Shown: positions 16,539 to 25,237, counted from the stretch's first letter. The stretch is 64,000 nucleotides of DNA from Candidatus Enterocloster excrementipullorum (GCA_019119575.1 DWWT01000002.1:124001-188000), one strand, 5' to 3'. Notes: generated by a model from the sequence alone, not told the origin. Program-made: numbers and translations.

Positions 16539-16567
16539 TTGATCCCCCTTTTGGTTCGTGATATAAT
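16539..16567 (+). promoter_or_regulatory. tRNA-Val promoter
   Basis: TTGATC (16539-16544), 17-base spacer, TATAAT (16562-16567), with the tRNA starting 10 bases later. Confidence 0.75.
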
Positions 16568-16576
16568 ACCACTCAT

Positions 16577-16649
16577 GGAGACATAGCTCAGCTGGGAGAG
16601 CATTTGCTTGACGTGCAGGAGGTCGCAGGTTCGAGTCCTGTTGTCTCCA
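16577..16649 (+). tRNA. tRNA-Val (anticodon GAC)
   Basis: A 73-base tRNA fold: acceptor GGAGACA/TGTCTCC, D arm GCTC..GAGC, anticodon stem TTTGC/GCAGG with loop TTGACGT (anticodon GAC), T arm CAGG TTCGAGT CCTG. CCA is not encoded. Confidence 0.95.
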
Positions 16650-16655
16650 CGGAAA

Positions 16656-16704
16656 AAACCTTGCATTTACGCGAAGAGAGCGTATTTGCAAGGTTTTTTT
16701 GTTC
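16656..16704 (+). terminator. tRNA-Val terminator
   Basis: AACCTTGCATTTACGC pairs with GCGTATTTGCAAGGTT apart from an internal mismatch of a few bases, then a run of T. Confidence 0.85.
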
Positions 16705-16872
16705 AAAAAACCCGGCCCACCTGCACGAAGCCAAGCGGGCCGGGTAAAAAGGGGAGGATAAGTATTAATCTTTATCATTTGTTGACACTTACAGTATAAA
16801 CACTTTTCTGCAGAATATACAGATCCGGAAAAAAATATCTGTCCGGACTGCCGCATCTGCCTTCCCTCTCCC

Positions 16873-17091
16873 TCAGAGCTTCTGATCCTTATCCGACGGC
16901 ACATACACGGCAATGTCCTCAATCCTGCAGTCCAGTATGCGGCAGAGATCATTCATTGTTTTCATAGAAATGTCTTTATTGTGCTTCAGCCTGTGCAGGG
17001 TGCTGTGCGACATCTTGTGCTTGTGCGTAAGCGAATACCAGGTCTCATCCGAGCGATCCAGCGTCTTCCAAAATGGCGAATAATCAATCAT
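16873..17091 (-). CDS. XRE/Cro-type helix-turn-helix regulator
   Basis: A 72-residue single-domain repressor-like protein. The helix-turn-helix spans about residues 15-45 (ETWYSLTHKHKMSHSTLHRLKHNKDISMKTMNDLCRILDC), followed by IEDIAVYVPSD. This is the size of small Cro/CI-type regulators that act as dimers. It is divergent to a promoter at 17163-17191 whose spacer is a perfect 14-bp palindrome, a likely target. It may control itself and the 66-residue protein gene at 17276; this pairing is inference from arrangement. Confidence 0.88.
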   Translation of the reverse strand: MIDYSPFWKTLDRSDETWYSLTHKHKMSHSTLHRLKHNKDISMKTMNDLCRILDCRIEDIAVYVPSDKDQKL

Positions 17092-17162
17092 GTCCCTCTC
17101 CTGTATGCCTTATCTTCTGTCAAAAAATTCCATTAGATTAAGCATAAGTTAGTTTTCATGTC

Positions 17163-17191
17163 TTGAATATCTTCGTAATTACGAATATACT
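17163..17191 (+). promoter_or_regulatory. Promoter with palindromic operator in its spacer
   Basis: TTGAAT (17163-17168), a 17-base spacer and TATACT (17186-17191). The spacer contains the perfect palindrome TTCGTAATTACGAA (17172-17185), well placed for a repressor to block RNA polymerase. Confidence 0.6.
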
Positions 17192-17275
17192 ATGGGTGAT
17201 CCCATGTATAACCGCAGACTGACATGGATGTCAAATACCGTGAACGGTAAACAGAGGCATGAAAGGAAATGAGGC

Positions 17276-17476
17276 ATGAAACATCTGACAAAAAAAGAAA
17301 TCGAAGCGCTTTCTGAAAACGAAGAGGTGCAAAACCGCATCTTTGATTTTCTCGCCATGGACGGCCGCGAGTTCTTTCGCGAAGTTTGCTCCCACCTCAC
17401 TCCTGAGGAGCTGGAAGAATATTTGGAAGAGAATCCGGACGAGCGGGTCTACATGAAAGAGCGGCCTGTCAAATGA
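17276..17476 (+). CDS. Small acidic protein of unknown function
   Basis: A 66-residue protein (MKHLTKKEIEALSENEEVQN) that is very rich in Glu, probably all-helical, with no signal or membrane segment. AAAGGAAATGAGG precedes the ATG. Its codon pattern and the promoter/operator upstream support a real gene. The last 8 bases overlap the 3' end of the convergent gntR gene. No family is recognised. Confidence 0.6.
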   Translation: MKHLTKKEIEALSENEEVQNRIFDFLAMDGREFFREVCSHLTPEELEEYLEENPDERVYMKERPVK

Positions 17477-18167
17477 CAAACCGCCCTTCTTCTGGTTCTT
17501 CTTCAAAATAATCTTTGTAATCCACCTCAATGGAATGGCGCATCCGCTTCATACTGAAGTAGAGGTGTTCCTTCAGCGCGGCCTCCAGGCCCTTCTGATC
17601 CTTCTTCTCAATCAGCCGGAACAGCTCCTCATGTTCTCCTATGATCCGCATGAAATCCGTCTCCGTGATGAAGTCCAGCATGCGGAACCTGGTATAGTGA
17701 AGCTGCTGGGCCTGGAGCATTTCCCAAAGCTTCTGGCGCCTGACGGCCCCAAACCATATCGAATGCATTTTGGCGTCCAGCCGGTAAAACCGCTCCGCCT
17801 CAAAATCCGGCTCGTGGATCACCGCCCGCTGCTGGGCAATGGCATGGCGGATATCCTCCATAACCATAGGGGTGCGGGCATCAAGAAAATCCCGAAGCAC
17901 CATGGTTTCCACGGCCAGACGCATATAGATCATCTGCTTGATATTGTTCAGGCTGAGCAGGGTCACGTAGATTCCCTTATACGGTACATTCTCCACAAAA
18001 CCCTGCTCCTGAAGAAGCCGCATGGCATCCCTCACCGGAGTTCTGGAGACGCCGAACCGCTCGCAGATTTCATTTTCGCTGAGAAGTCTGCCCGGTTCCA
18101 GCTTGAGGTCCAGAATCTCCCGCTTCAGGGTTTCATACACAAGCTCGCTTCTGTTCTTAAATTCCAT
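17469..18167 (-). CDS. GntR-family regulator (FadR/FCD type)
   Basis: A 232-residue regulator with an N-terminal winged helix (LVYETLKREILDLKLEPGRLLSENEICERFGVSRTPVRDAMRLLQEQGFV, residues 9-58) and an all-helical FCD ligand domain whose metal-binding pattern includes RFYRLDAKMHSIWF and GEHEELFRLIEKKD. FCD regulators commonly sense hexuronates or their breakdown products. It is the last gene of kduI-kduD-gntR, its ATG overlapping the kduD stop (TAATG), so it probably controls this operon. Candidate operators (TTGTATACAA-like) lie upstream of kduI. Confidence 0.92.
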   Translation of the reverse strand: MEFKNRSELVYETLKREILDLKLEPGRLLSENEICERFGVSRTPVRDAMRLLQEQGFVENVPYKGIYVTLLSLNNIKQMIYMRLAVETMVLRDFLDARTPMVMEDIRHAIAQQRAVIHEPDFEAERFYRLDAKMHSIWFGAVRRQKLWEMLQAQQLHYTRFRMLDFITETDFMRIIGEHEELFRLIEKKDQKGLEAALKEHLYFSMKRMRHSIEVDYKDYFEEEPEEGRFVI

Positions 18168-18973
18168 TATTTCGGCTGCTTACCGATGTAAGCCAGGATA
18201 CCTCCGTCCACATACAGAACAAGACCGTTTACAAAATTGGAAGCGTCGGAAGCCAGGAATACGGCCGGGCCGCCCAGATCCTCTGCCTCGCCCCAGCGGC
18301 CTGCGGGAGTCTTGCTCACGATGAACTGATCGAAGGGATGACGGGAGCCATCCGGCTGGATCTCGCGCAGAGGAGCCGTCTGAGGAGTAGCAATGTATCC
18401 AGGCCCAATGCCGTTGCACTGGATGTTGTACTCGCCGTACTCGGATGCAATGTTCTTGGTCAGCATCTTTAAGCCGCCCTTTGCAGCCGCATAAGCGGAA
18501 ACCGTCTCACGGCCAAGCTCGCTCATCATGGAGCAGATGTTGATGATCTTTCCGTGGCCCTTCTTGATCATGCTGGGGATAACTGCCTTGGACACGATGA
18601 AGGGAGCGTTCAGATCCACATCAATTACCTGGCGGAACTCAGCAGCCGTCATATCGCACATGGGGATTCTCTTGATGATTCCCGCATTGTTTACCAGGAT
18701 ATCAATCACGCCCACTTCCTTCTCGATCTTGGCTACCAGCTCATTTACCGCGTTCTCATCGGTAACATCACACACATAGCCGTGCGCGTCGATGCCTTCC
18801 TCCTTGTAAGCGGCAAGGCCCTTGTCTACCAGTTCCTGCTTGATATCATTAAATACAATGGTTGCGCCCGCGCCGGCCATAGCCTTTGCGATGGCAAAGC
18901 CGATGCCGTAGGAAGCGCCGGTAATCAGGGCAATCTTGCCCTCCAGTGAGAAATTCTTTAAATAATCTGCCAT
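18167..18973 (-). CDS. kduD: SDR oxidoreductase, KduD / gluconate 5-dehydrogenase type
   Basis: Starting at ATG 18973 (GGAGG seven bases upstream; the ATG at 18988 lies before the ribosome site) the protein is 268 residues. It has the Rossmann motif GKIALITGASYGIG, NNAG at the dinucleotide site, catalytic Ser in INICSMMSELG and Y-x-x-x-K in VSAYAAAKGG. KduD interconverts 2,5-diketo-3-deoxygluconate and 2-keto-3-deoxygluconate with NAD(H). The neighbouring kduI supports this over gluconate 5-dehydrogenase, its close relative. Confidence 0.88.
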   Translation of the reverse strand: MADYLKNFSLEGKIALITGASYGIGFAIAKAMAGAGATIVFNDIKQELVDKGLAAYKEEGIDAHGYVCDVTDENAVNELVAKIEKEVGVIDILVNNAGIIKRIPMCDMTAAEFRQVIDVDLNAPFIVSKAVIPSMIKKGHGKIINICSMMSELGRETVSAYAAAKGGLKMLTKNIASEYGEYNIQCNGIGPGYIATPQTAPLREIQPDGSRHPFDQFIVSKTPAGRWGEAEDLGGPAVFLASDASNFVNGLVLYVDGGILAYIGKQPK

Positions 18974-19059
18974 TTCTTTTTCCTCCATTTATTTTATTGT
19001 AAGGCGTGCCTGGAAATTTATTCCTGGTGTATGCACGCCCGCTTGTCCCAATCGCCGTA

Positions 19060-19902
19060 TTACTTCATCTCGTTGGGCTGCATGGTGTCCATATCGTCAA
19101 ACTCCATGTTCTCTCCGCCCATAGCCCAGATAAAGGTATAATTGGATGTGCCTGCTCCGCTGTGGATGCTCCAGGAGGGGCTGATCACTGCCTCTTCATT
19201 CTTCATGATGATGTGTCTTGTCTCTGTAGGCTCTCCCATCATGTGGAACACGACGTTGTCTCCCGGTACCTCAAAGTACATATAAACTTCCATCCGGCGC
19301 TCATGCGTGTGAGCCGGCATGGTATTCCACACACTTCCGGGCTCCAGAACCGTCATACCCATGGAGAGCTGGCAGGTCTTCAGCACATCCGGATGAATGA
19401 ACTGGTTGATCACACGCTTGTTGGATGTCTCAGCCTCGCCGCAGGGTCTCTTGGCTGCCTTCTCAATCGGAATAAAGGTGGTGGTGTAGGAGGTGTGGGC
19501 CGGCGCGCTTACCATATAAAACTTAGCCGGGTTCTCCGGATCCTCGCTTGCAAAATGAACCTCCTTGGTTCCCTTGGTAATGTAAAGGCAGTCCTTGTAA
19601 CCCATCTTAAAGGTTTCGCCATCCGCTGTGATGCTTCCGGCTCCGCCGATATTGAAGATACCGATCTCACGGCGCTCCAGAAAATAATGCGTACCAAAAT
19701 TCTTCCAGCAGTCAATTCCCTTGTCGATTGAAACCGTCTCGGTGGTGGGCATGCATCCCATGGTTACCATGCGGTCTACATGGGAGTACACGGCTACAAC
19801 CTCGTTGGGCACATACAGATTCTGAATCAGGAACTCCTTCCTCAATTCCTCTGTGGTGTAGCGCTTTACGTCCTTCTGATTTGCGGAATAACGAATATCC
19901 AT
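19060..19902 (-). CDS. kduI: 5-dehydro-4-deoxy-D-glucuronate isomerase
   Basis: The 280-residue cupin-fold enzyme is the usual length for KduI, which isomerises 5-keto-4-deoxyuronate (from unsaturated uronates released by polysaccharide lyases) to 2,5-diketo-3-deoxygluconate. The start MDIRYSANQKDVKRYTTEELRKEFLIQNLY and the zinc site MPAHTHERRMEVYMYFEV are typical; SWSIHSGAGTSNYTFIWAMGGENMEFDDMD ends the protein. GGAGGAACAGGG precedes the ATG. It leads the operon kduI-kduD-gntR, with three tandem palindromes upstream. Confidence 0.97.
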   Translation of the reverse strand: MDIRYSANQKDVKRYTTEELRKEFLIQNLYVPNEVVAVYSHVDRMVTMGCMPTTETVSIDKGIDCWKNFGTHYFLERREIGIFNIGGAGSITADGETFKMGYKDCLYITKGTKEVHFASEDPENPAKFYMVSAPAHTSYTTTFIPIEKAAKRPCGEAETSNKRVINQFIHPDVLKTCQLSMGMTVLEPGSVWNTMPAHTHERRMEVYMYFEVPGDNVVFHMMGEPTETRHIIMKNEEAVISPSWSIHSGAGTSNYTFIWAMGGENMEFDDMDTMQPNEMK

Positions 19903-19938
19903 TCCCTGTTCCTCCTCATCATTTAAAATTTATTTTTG

Positions 19939-19987
19939 TTGTATTCAAATCTAATAGTTTGTATACAACTTTTCTTTCTGTATACAG
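19939..19987 (-). promoter_or_regulatory. Three tandem GntR-type operator candidates upstream of kduI
   Basis: TTGTATTCAA (19939-19948), TTGTATACAA (19959-19968) and CTGTATACAG (19978-19987) are spaced 19-20 bases centre to centre, nearly two helical turns, so a regulator would bind on one face of the DNA. FCD-type GntR proteins bind similar palindromes. Confidence 0.6.
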
Positions 19988-20165
19988 ATTACCACATTCT
20001 CCCTTCTTCTTCAACTGTCAGAATCGCCAAAAAGAAAATACCTTTTCTATGCAATCTGACACCAAATATATTTCTTCCAGGCGTTGCGCTCCGCCCGTAT
20101 TTATTATATACTCGTAAAAGTTCAGGATAACGTATACCACGATTGACACGCAAAGGAGCAAACGC

Positions 20166-21389
20166 ATGAAAAAAAATATTATTGCCGGCCAGTCCGGAGG
20201 CCCCACAGCCGTTATCAATGCCAGCCTGTACGGCGTTATCGAGGAAGGCCTTTCCCGCGCCGGAGAGGTCGGAACCATATACGGAATGATCAACGGAATT
20301 GAGGGCTTTCTCTCCGGCCATTTTATGGATCTCTCCGCCGCCCTTTCTCCGGAGGATCGGGAGCTGCTCAAGCACACCCCCGGAGCGTATCTGGGCTCCT
20401 GCCGCCACAAGCTGCCTCAAAATATGGACTCCCCCGTATACCCCCTTCTCTTTGAAAAGCTGGCGTCTATGGATATCGGTGCCCTGTTCTATATCGGCGG
20501 AAATGATTCCATGGATACGGTGGAGAAGCTGAGCCGGTACGGAGAGCTCTGTCATTCCTCCATTTCCTTTATCGGCGTCCCCAAGACCATTGACAACGAT
20601 CTGCCCGTCACCGACCACACACCCGGCTACGGAAGCGCAGCCAAATACGTTGCCTCCACGGTCCGGGAGATCGTTCTGGACGCCTCCGTGTACCAGCAGC
20701 CATCCATCACCCTTGTGGAGCTGATGGGCCGTCACGCCGGATGGGTTACGGCCGCCAGCGTTCTGGCCAGAAAATTCCCCGAGGACAACCCCCGGCTTAT
20801 CTATCTCCCGGAATCCCCCTTCTCCGTGGAGCAGCTGTTTGCAGATGTGGAGCGGGCCCTGGCCCAGACTCCCAGCCTGGTCATCTGCGTCTCCGAGGGA
20901 ATAAAGGACAGCTCCGGCCGCTTTATCTGCGAATATGCAAGCGAGGCCCAGACCGATACCTTCGGCCATAAGATGCTCACAGGCTGCGCCAAAATCCTGG
21001 AGGGGTATCTGAAAAACCGCTTCGGGGTCAAAGTCCGCTCCGTAGAGCTGAATGTCAACCAGCGCTGCAGCGGCCTAATCTCCTCCCTGTGCGATATAGA
21101 GGAGGCAGCGGAAGCCGGACGCTTCGCGGTTAAAAGCGCGCTGGAAGGGGCTTCCGGCCAGATGGTCACCCTAAACCGCCTGCCCGGCCCGGACTACCAT
21201 ATGGTTCCCGGCCTCACAGACGCCGCGGCTGTCTGCAACAAGGAAAAGACCTTCCCCTCCGAATGGATTACCCCGGACGGCTGCGGCATCCGGCCGGAAT
21301 TTATCTCCTATGCCCTTCCCCTGATTCAGGGTGAACCGCCCCGCAGGACAAAAGACGGGCTTCCCTGCTATCTCTACCGAAACGTATAG
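20166..21389 (+). CDS. 6-phosphofructokinase, pyrophosphate-dependent type
   Basis: A 407-residue PFK. The phosphoryl-donor loop is GGNDSM (111-116), where Asp replaces the Gly of ATP-dependent enzymes, and PKTIDND (139-145) carries the Lys typical of PPi-dependent PFKs. Both point to a reversible PPi enzyme that makes fructose-1,6-bisphosphate in the cytoplasm. Other motifs are MNGIEGF-like GMINGIEGFLSG and ELMGRHAGW. It is divergent from kduI and convergent with uxuA, ending at a shared terminator. Length fits the longer PFK clade. Confidence 0.9.
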   Translation: MKKNIIAGQSGGPTAVINASLYGVIEEGLSRAGEVGTIYGMINGIEGFLSGHFMDLSAALSPEDRELLKHTPGAYLGSCRHKLPQNMDSPVYPLLFEKLASMDIGALFYIGGNDSMDTVEKLSRYGELCHSSISFIGVPKTIDNDLPVTDHTPGYGSAAKYVASTVREIVLDASVYQQPSITLVELMGRHAGWVTAASVLARKFPEDNPRLIYLPESPFSVEQLFADVERALAQTPSLVICVSEGIKDSSGRFICEYASEAQTDTFGHKMLTGCAKILEGYLKNRFGVKVRSVELNVNQRCSGLISSLCDIEEAAEAGRFAVKSALEGASGQMVTLNRLPGPDYHMVPGLTDAAAVCNKEKTFPSEWITPDGCGIRPEFISYALPLIQGEPPRRTKDGLPCYLYRNV

Positions 21390-21450
21390 CCGCACGCCAA
21401 GTGATAAGGCCTGGCTAGTTATCGGACACGTTCCGGAAAAAACAGCAAAA

Positions 21451-21502
21451 AAATAAGATTATCCCTAAGATCTCGAGTTTCTTAAAGGATAATCTTATTT
21501 TT
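21451..21502. terminator. Bidirectional terminator between pfk and uxuA
   Basis: AAATAAGATTATCC (21451-21464) pairs perfectly with GGATAATCTTATTT (21487-21500); T runs exist in both directions. Confidence 0.85.
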
Positions 21503-21516
21503 TGCTTCTGCCTGTT

Positions 21517-22566
21517 TTACTTGCTCATCTTCTCCACAGCCTCAAACAGACCGTTCAGATACGTTGCTCCCAGAGCTCTGTCGTACAGGCCGTATCCGGC
21601 TCTTCCCGTCTCGCCCCAGATCATCCGTCCGTGGTCGGGACGCACATAGCCGTCAAATCCGTTCTCCACCAGGGCCTTCACAATCGCGAACATATCCAGG
21701 GAGCCGCAGCTTGACAGATGCGCTCTCTCCTCAAAGCCGTTGTCCAGCACAGCCACATTTCTCAGATGCGCGAAATGGATTCTGCCCATAGCCGCATACT
21801 TGGCTGCCAGACGGGGAACATCGTTCTTTGCGGAGCATCCCAGGGAGCCCGTGCACAGGGTAATACCGTTGTGCTTATCATCCACCAGCTTTAAGAACTT
21901 GTCCAGATTCTCCTCGCAGGTGATAATCCGGGGAAGTCCGAAAATGCTCCAGCAGGGATCATCCTCATGGATTGCCATGTTCACATCGCACTCGGCCGCA
22001 ACCGGGATAATCCGCTCCAGGAAATACTTCAGGTTGTTCCACAGATCTTCTTCTGTCATGTTGTTGTACTCCGCAACAACAGCCTTCAAGCCATCTCTGG
22101 TATAGCTGGCATCCCAGCCCGGAAGGGTCAGATCGCTGTCGCTGTTCAGCGGGTTCACCGCATCTACCTGCTCCTGATAATATACAAGAGAGGTGGATCC
22201 GTCCGGAAGCGCGTGGTCAAGCTGGGTTCTCGTCCAGTCAAACACAGGCATAAAATTGTAGCAGATGCACTTTACGCCGGCCTCGGCCACCCGGCGGATA
22301 TTCTCGCAGTAATTCTCAATGTAGCGGTCTCTGGAAGGCTTTCCCAGCTTGATGTCTTCGTGAACCGGTATACTCTCGATCACATCGAATCCAAGACCCG
22401 CATCCTCCACCTGCTTTTTCAGTTTTGCGATGCTCTCACGGCTCCATACCTCCCCCACAGGCACATCATAAACCGCGGTAACGATGGACTGCATCCCCGG
22501 AATCTGACGGATGTTCTCCAGCGTTACCTTGTCGTCTCCCCCATACCATCTGAATGACAATTTCAT
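21517..22566 (-). CDS. uxuA: Mannonate dehydratase
   Basis: A 349-residue enzyme of normal UxuA length that dehydrates D-mannonate to 2-keto-3-deoxygluconate in glucuronate catabolism. The start [25 protein letters not shown] is diagnostic, and the metal-site segments [41 protein letters not shown] and [15 protein letters not shown] are all present. AGGAGG precedes the ATG. The -10 is good (22598-22603) but no good -35 is seen, consistent with activation by the divergent AraC regulator. Confidence 0.97.
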   Translation of the reverse strand: MKLSFRWYGGDDKVTLENIRQIPGMQSIVTAVYDVPVGEVWSRESIAKLKKQVEDAGLGFDVIESIPVHEDIKLGKPSRDRYIENYCENIRRVAEAGVKCICYNFMPVFDWTRTQLDHALPDGSTSLVYYQEQVDAVNPLNSDSDLTLPGWDASYTRDGLKAVVAEYNNMTEEDLWNNLKYFLERIIPVAAECDVNMAIHEDDPCWSIFGLPRIITCEENLDKFLKLVDDKHNGITLCTGSLGCSAKNDVPRLAAKYAAMGRIHFAHLRNVAVLDNGFEERAHLSSCGSLDMFAIVKALVENGFDGYVRPDHGRMIWGETGRAGYGLYDRALGATYLNGLFEAVEKMSK

Positions 22567-22646
22567 GTGATTTACCTCCTAAAAATTTCTTAACTTCATT
22601 ATAACAGATAGAAACCCTCCGTCCATAGTGATAATTGTTGTACATA

Positions 22647-22675
22647 TTGCAAAAATTGTGGTTTCATGGTAAGAT
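22647..22675 (+). promoter_or_regulatory. Promoter of the AraC regulator gene
   Basis: TTGCAA (22647-22652), 17-base spacer, TAAGAT (22670-22675), 46 bases before the ATG. Confidence 0.55.
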
Positions 22676-22721
22676 GTGGACAGCATCAGCGGGAAAAATA
22701 TCCCATTTCAGGAGGTTCCAG

Positions 22722-23651
22722 ATGAAAAAGCGGCAGCCCACGGATTTCAATACACGGCAGTATATGGAACCCGTTGATTTTGAACTTTTTTATTACAGCG
22801 ACACCGCTCTGTCCAGCGTGGCCCCCCATCACCATGATTACTATGAACTGTATTTTTTTCTGGAAGGAGATGTGGACTACCATGTCGAGGATAAACTGTA
22901 TCATCTGGAATACGGAGACTGTCTGCTTATCCCTCCGGGCACGTCCCATCACCCGGTGTTTCTCTCCCGCAAAAAGCCCTACCGCCGGTTTGTCTTTTGG
23001 TTCCGAAAAGACTACTACAATAAACTCCGCTCCATTGACCAGGAGTTCACCTACTGCTTTGACCAGGCGGCATCCGGCCGGACTTACCGCTTCCATGCAG
23101 ATTCCACCGCCACCCAGGCACTGCAGGGAAAGCTCATGGATCTTTTGGAAGAACTGGGCAGCAGCCGGCCCTTCAAGAGGCAGACCGCGGAGCTCATGGC
23201 CGTTTCTTTTCTCGTCTATGTGAACCGGATAGTATATGATGTGATCCATCAGCGGGCCGCAGTATATGAAAATCTTCTGTACCTGAACATCTGCGATTAC
23301 ATCAACCGGCATCTGGAGGAAGATCTGAGCCTGGACAGCCTGGCTGCCTTTTTCTACGTAAGCAAATTTCATATTTCCCATATATTCAAGGATAATATGG
23401 GCATCTCTCTTCACCAGTATATACTGAAAAAGCGTCTTCATGCCAGCAAAAATGCCATTCTGTCCGGACAGCCCATCGGGCAGGTCTACCACCAATACGG
23501 ATTTAAAGATTATACCAGCTTTTTCCGGGCATTTAAAAAGGAGTACGGCGCTTCCCCAAAAGAATACCGCAGCCAGCACCGGCCCCTGGCAGCCAGCCAG
23601 AGCGCTTATCCCTGCGATCCCGCAAAATCCTTACAGGAGGATTCCCAATGA
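22722..23651 (+). CDS. AraC-family transcriptional regulator
   Basis: From ATG 22722 (AGGAGG upstream) the product is 309 residues. The N-terminal cupin (FYYSDTALSSVAPHHHDYYELYFFLEGDVDYHVEDKLYHLEYGDCLLIPPGTSHHPVF) would bind a sugar acid. Two C-terminal helix-turn-helix motifs span about 205-300: LEEDLSLDSLAAFFYVSKFHISHIFKDNMG and GQVYHQYGFKDYTSFFRAFKKEYGASPKEYR. It is divergent from uxuA and probably activates it. The 3' end overlaps the radical SAM gene by 4 bases. Confidence 0.92.
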   Translation: MKKRQPTDFNTRQYMEPVDFELFYYSDTALSSVAPHHHDYYELYFFLEGDVDYHVEDKLYHLEYGDCLLIPPGTSHHPVFLSRKKPYRRFVFWFRKDYYNKLRSIDQEFTYCFDQAASGRTYRFHADSTATQALQGKLMDLLEELGSSRPFKRQTAELMAVSFLVYVNRIVYDVIHQRAAVYENLLYLNICDYINRHLEEDLSLDSLAAFFYVSKFHISHIFKDNMGISLHQYILKKRLHASKNAILSGQPIGQVYHQYGFKDYTSFFRAFKKEYGASPKEYRSQHRPLAASQSAYPCDPAKSLQEDSQ

Positions 23652-24610
23652 CACACCCGCTATCAAACATAAATGCCTCTCCCTGCATGCTCTGTCCCCG
23701 AAAATGCGGTGTTGACCGCAGCACCTCCCTGGGCTTCTGCGGTGTCCCGGAAAGGCCCCGGGCAGCCCGGGCAGCTCTCCATGCCTGGGAAGAGCCCTGC
23801 ATCAGCGGCCCTGAATGGGAACCCGGAGGCAGCGGCACCATATTTTTTTCCGGCTGTACGCTCCGATGCTGCTTTTGCCAGAATCATACAATCAGCGCGG
23901 AGAATTACGGCAGAGAGCTGACCAGCCGCGAGATGGCCGATATCTTCCTGCGCCTTCAGGATGAGGGAGCCCACAACATCAATCTGGTCACCCCAACGCA
24001 GTTTCTCCCCTTCATCCTCCGTGCTCTTGATCAGGTGCGTCCCAGGCTTTTCATCCCCATCGTCTACAACTGCGGTGGCTACGAACTCGTTTCAACGGTA
24101 AAAGCCCTGAAAGACTACGTAGATATATGGCTTCCGGATCTAAAATATTTTGATAATGGCTTGGCCTGGGAGTTGTCCCGCGCCGGAGATTATTTTGAGA
24201 CTGCCTCCGCGGCAATTGCGCAGATGATCGCGCAGACGGGCCCACCCGTTTTCGAGGAGCACGTCTATTCCCATCCGGGACTGGCGGATCGAAAATTTAC
24301 CCTCATAAAAAAAGGCGTCATCATCCGACACCTGGTTCTGCCCGGCCATCGGGAGGATTCCATGGCTCTTCTCCGCTGGATTTGCTCCCACCTTCCCGCA
24401 GACAGCTTTCTTTTGAGCCTCCTGAGCCAGTATACACCGGTTCTGCCAAATCCCAAGCATCCGGAGCTTAACCGGCGTCTCACCTCCTACGAATACGACA
24501 AGGTTGTAGAGGAGGCGGTTCGCCTGGGCCTGACACACGGATATATGCAGAAAAAAAGCAGTGCCCGCGAGGAATACACGCCTCCTTTTAATCTGGAAGG
24601 CCTGCCCTGA
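23648..24610 (+). CDS. PflX-like radical SAM protein (COG1313)
   Basis: A 320-residue radical SAM enzyme. Extra Cys residues in the N-terminus (CMLCPRKCGV...GFCGV) precede the cluster-binding C-x-x-x-C-x-x-C of GCTLRCCFCQNH near residue 77. VTPTQFLPFI, VYNCGGYE and DIWLPDLKYF are family hallmarks. This group is annotated as pyruvate formate-lyase activating enzyme-like, but no glycyl-radical substrate is proven. The 4-base overlap with the AraC gene suggests co-expression, though a functional link to hexuronates is not established. Confidence 0.9.
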   Translation: MTHPLSNINASPCMLCPRKCGVDRSTSLGFCGVPERPRAARAALHAWEEPCISGPEWEPGGSGTIFFSGCTLRCCFCQNHTISAENYGRELTSREMADIFLRLQDEGAHNINLVTPTQFLPFILRALDQVRPRLFIPIVYNCGGYELVSTVKALKDYVDIWLPDLKYFDNGLAWELSRAGDYFETASAAIAQMIAQTGPPVFEEHVYSHPGLADRKFTLIKKGVIIRHLVLPGHREDSMALLRWICSHLPADSFLLSLLSQYTPVLPNPKHPELNRRLTSYEYDKVVEEAVRLGLTHGYMQKKSSAREEYTPPFNLEGLP

Positions 24611-24623
24611 TTTTCATCTGCAC

Positions 24624-24681
24624 AAAACGAAGACGGATATCAGATCTTTAACTAACCACGTTCCCGATCCTGATACCCGTC
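24624..24681 (-). terminator. Terminator closing the orphan leftward transcript
   Basis: On the minus strand GACGGGTATCAGGATC (24666-24681) pairs with GATCTGATATCCGTC (24632-24646) with one bulge, then TTCGTTTTG. The rightward direction lacks a T run after the stem, so it serves leftward transcription. Confidence 0.65.
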
Positions 24682-25117
24682 CTCTAATGTACTGTGTCCA
24701 TTGGACTAAGCCTCTCTTTTTTCCGAAACAATTGTTTCTTATTTTTTACAACATCTATATGAAGTTGTACTCCTATCATCCTTCCGCATCCTGTTCCCGA
24801 TGAGTGTTCACTTTTCAGCCATCAATCCATTTTTCTGTATCTTACTCTCTGCTATCCGGTATCTTTTTTGCTTTCTGATAATACTTTCTCGTCATATTAC
24901 CAAACCGCTTTTTCTGTTGCTCTGATACTCTCTTTGATAGCGCGAACTCTGGTCTTTTGGTTTATCCGTTTTCTCATCCTTCACAGAATTTCTTTTCTGA
25001 CTTCTTTAAATAGTGCAATTGCTCTTTCTTCCAATCGATTGGTTTTTCTTTACTATTTAAATCAATCGGATCGAATCTCTGTGTAAACATCTGCGTCTGA
25101 TCTGATAGGTCTTCCCG

Positions 25118-25160
25118 GTTTCATTTATAAAGAAAATTTCTTTCCATTTATAAATGAAAC
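25118..25160. repeat. 14-bp perfect inverted repeat
   Basis: GTTTCATTTATAAA and TTTATAAATGAAAC flank a 15-base loop that can extend the stem by four more pairs. It lies in the 5' part of the orphan transcript. Confidence 0.7.
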
Positions 25161-25237
25161 AAAGTTTGCGTCTTCGGCGGTCCGTACCTCCTTTTCTTAG
25201 ATTTTTGTTTTTGTTGTGTTGTTGTTTTGTTGTCTTT

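Larger units (their letters stand above)
24624..25231 (-). ncRNA. Orphan ~600-base transcript with tiny ORFs, function unknown
   Basis: From the consensus promoter at 25238-25266 the leftward RNA begins with a C/A-only leader (ACAACAAAACAACAAC type), then AAAAGGAGGTAC with no start codon at normal spacing, then a 14-bp hairpin (GTTTCATTTATAAA, 25118-25160), then TTTAAATAGT..ACTATTTAAA enclosing CCAATCGATTGG. Very short frames follow (38, 26 and 17 residues, e.g. MRKRINQKTRVRAIKESIRA), basic and without good ribosome sites. It ends at a terminator. It may be a structured RNA, a leader-peptide cluster or a decayed gene. No RNA class is recognised. Confidence 0.45.

Noticed and set aside
20166-21389. 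Assignment as an ordinary ATP-dependent PfkA
   Set aside because: The two positions that separate the donors read Asp (GGND) and Lys (PKTID), both typical of the PPi-dependent type.
24868-25086. Rightward frame of 72 codons, hydrophobic
   Set aside because: No ribosome site; promoter, leader and terminator in this stretch point leftward, and hydrophobic composition is expected from T-rich DNA.
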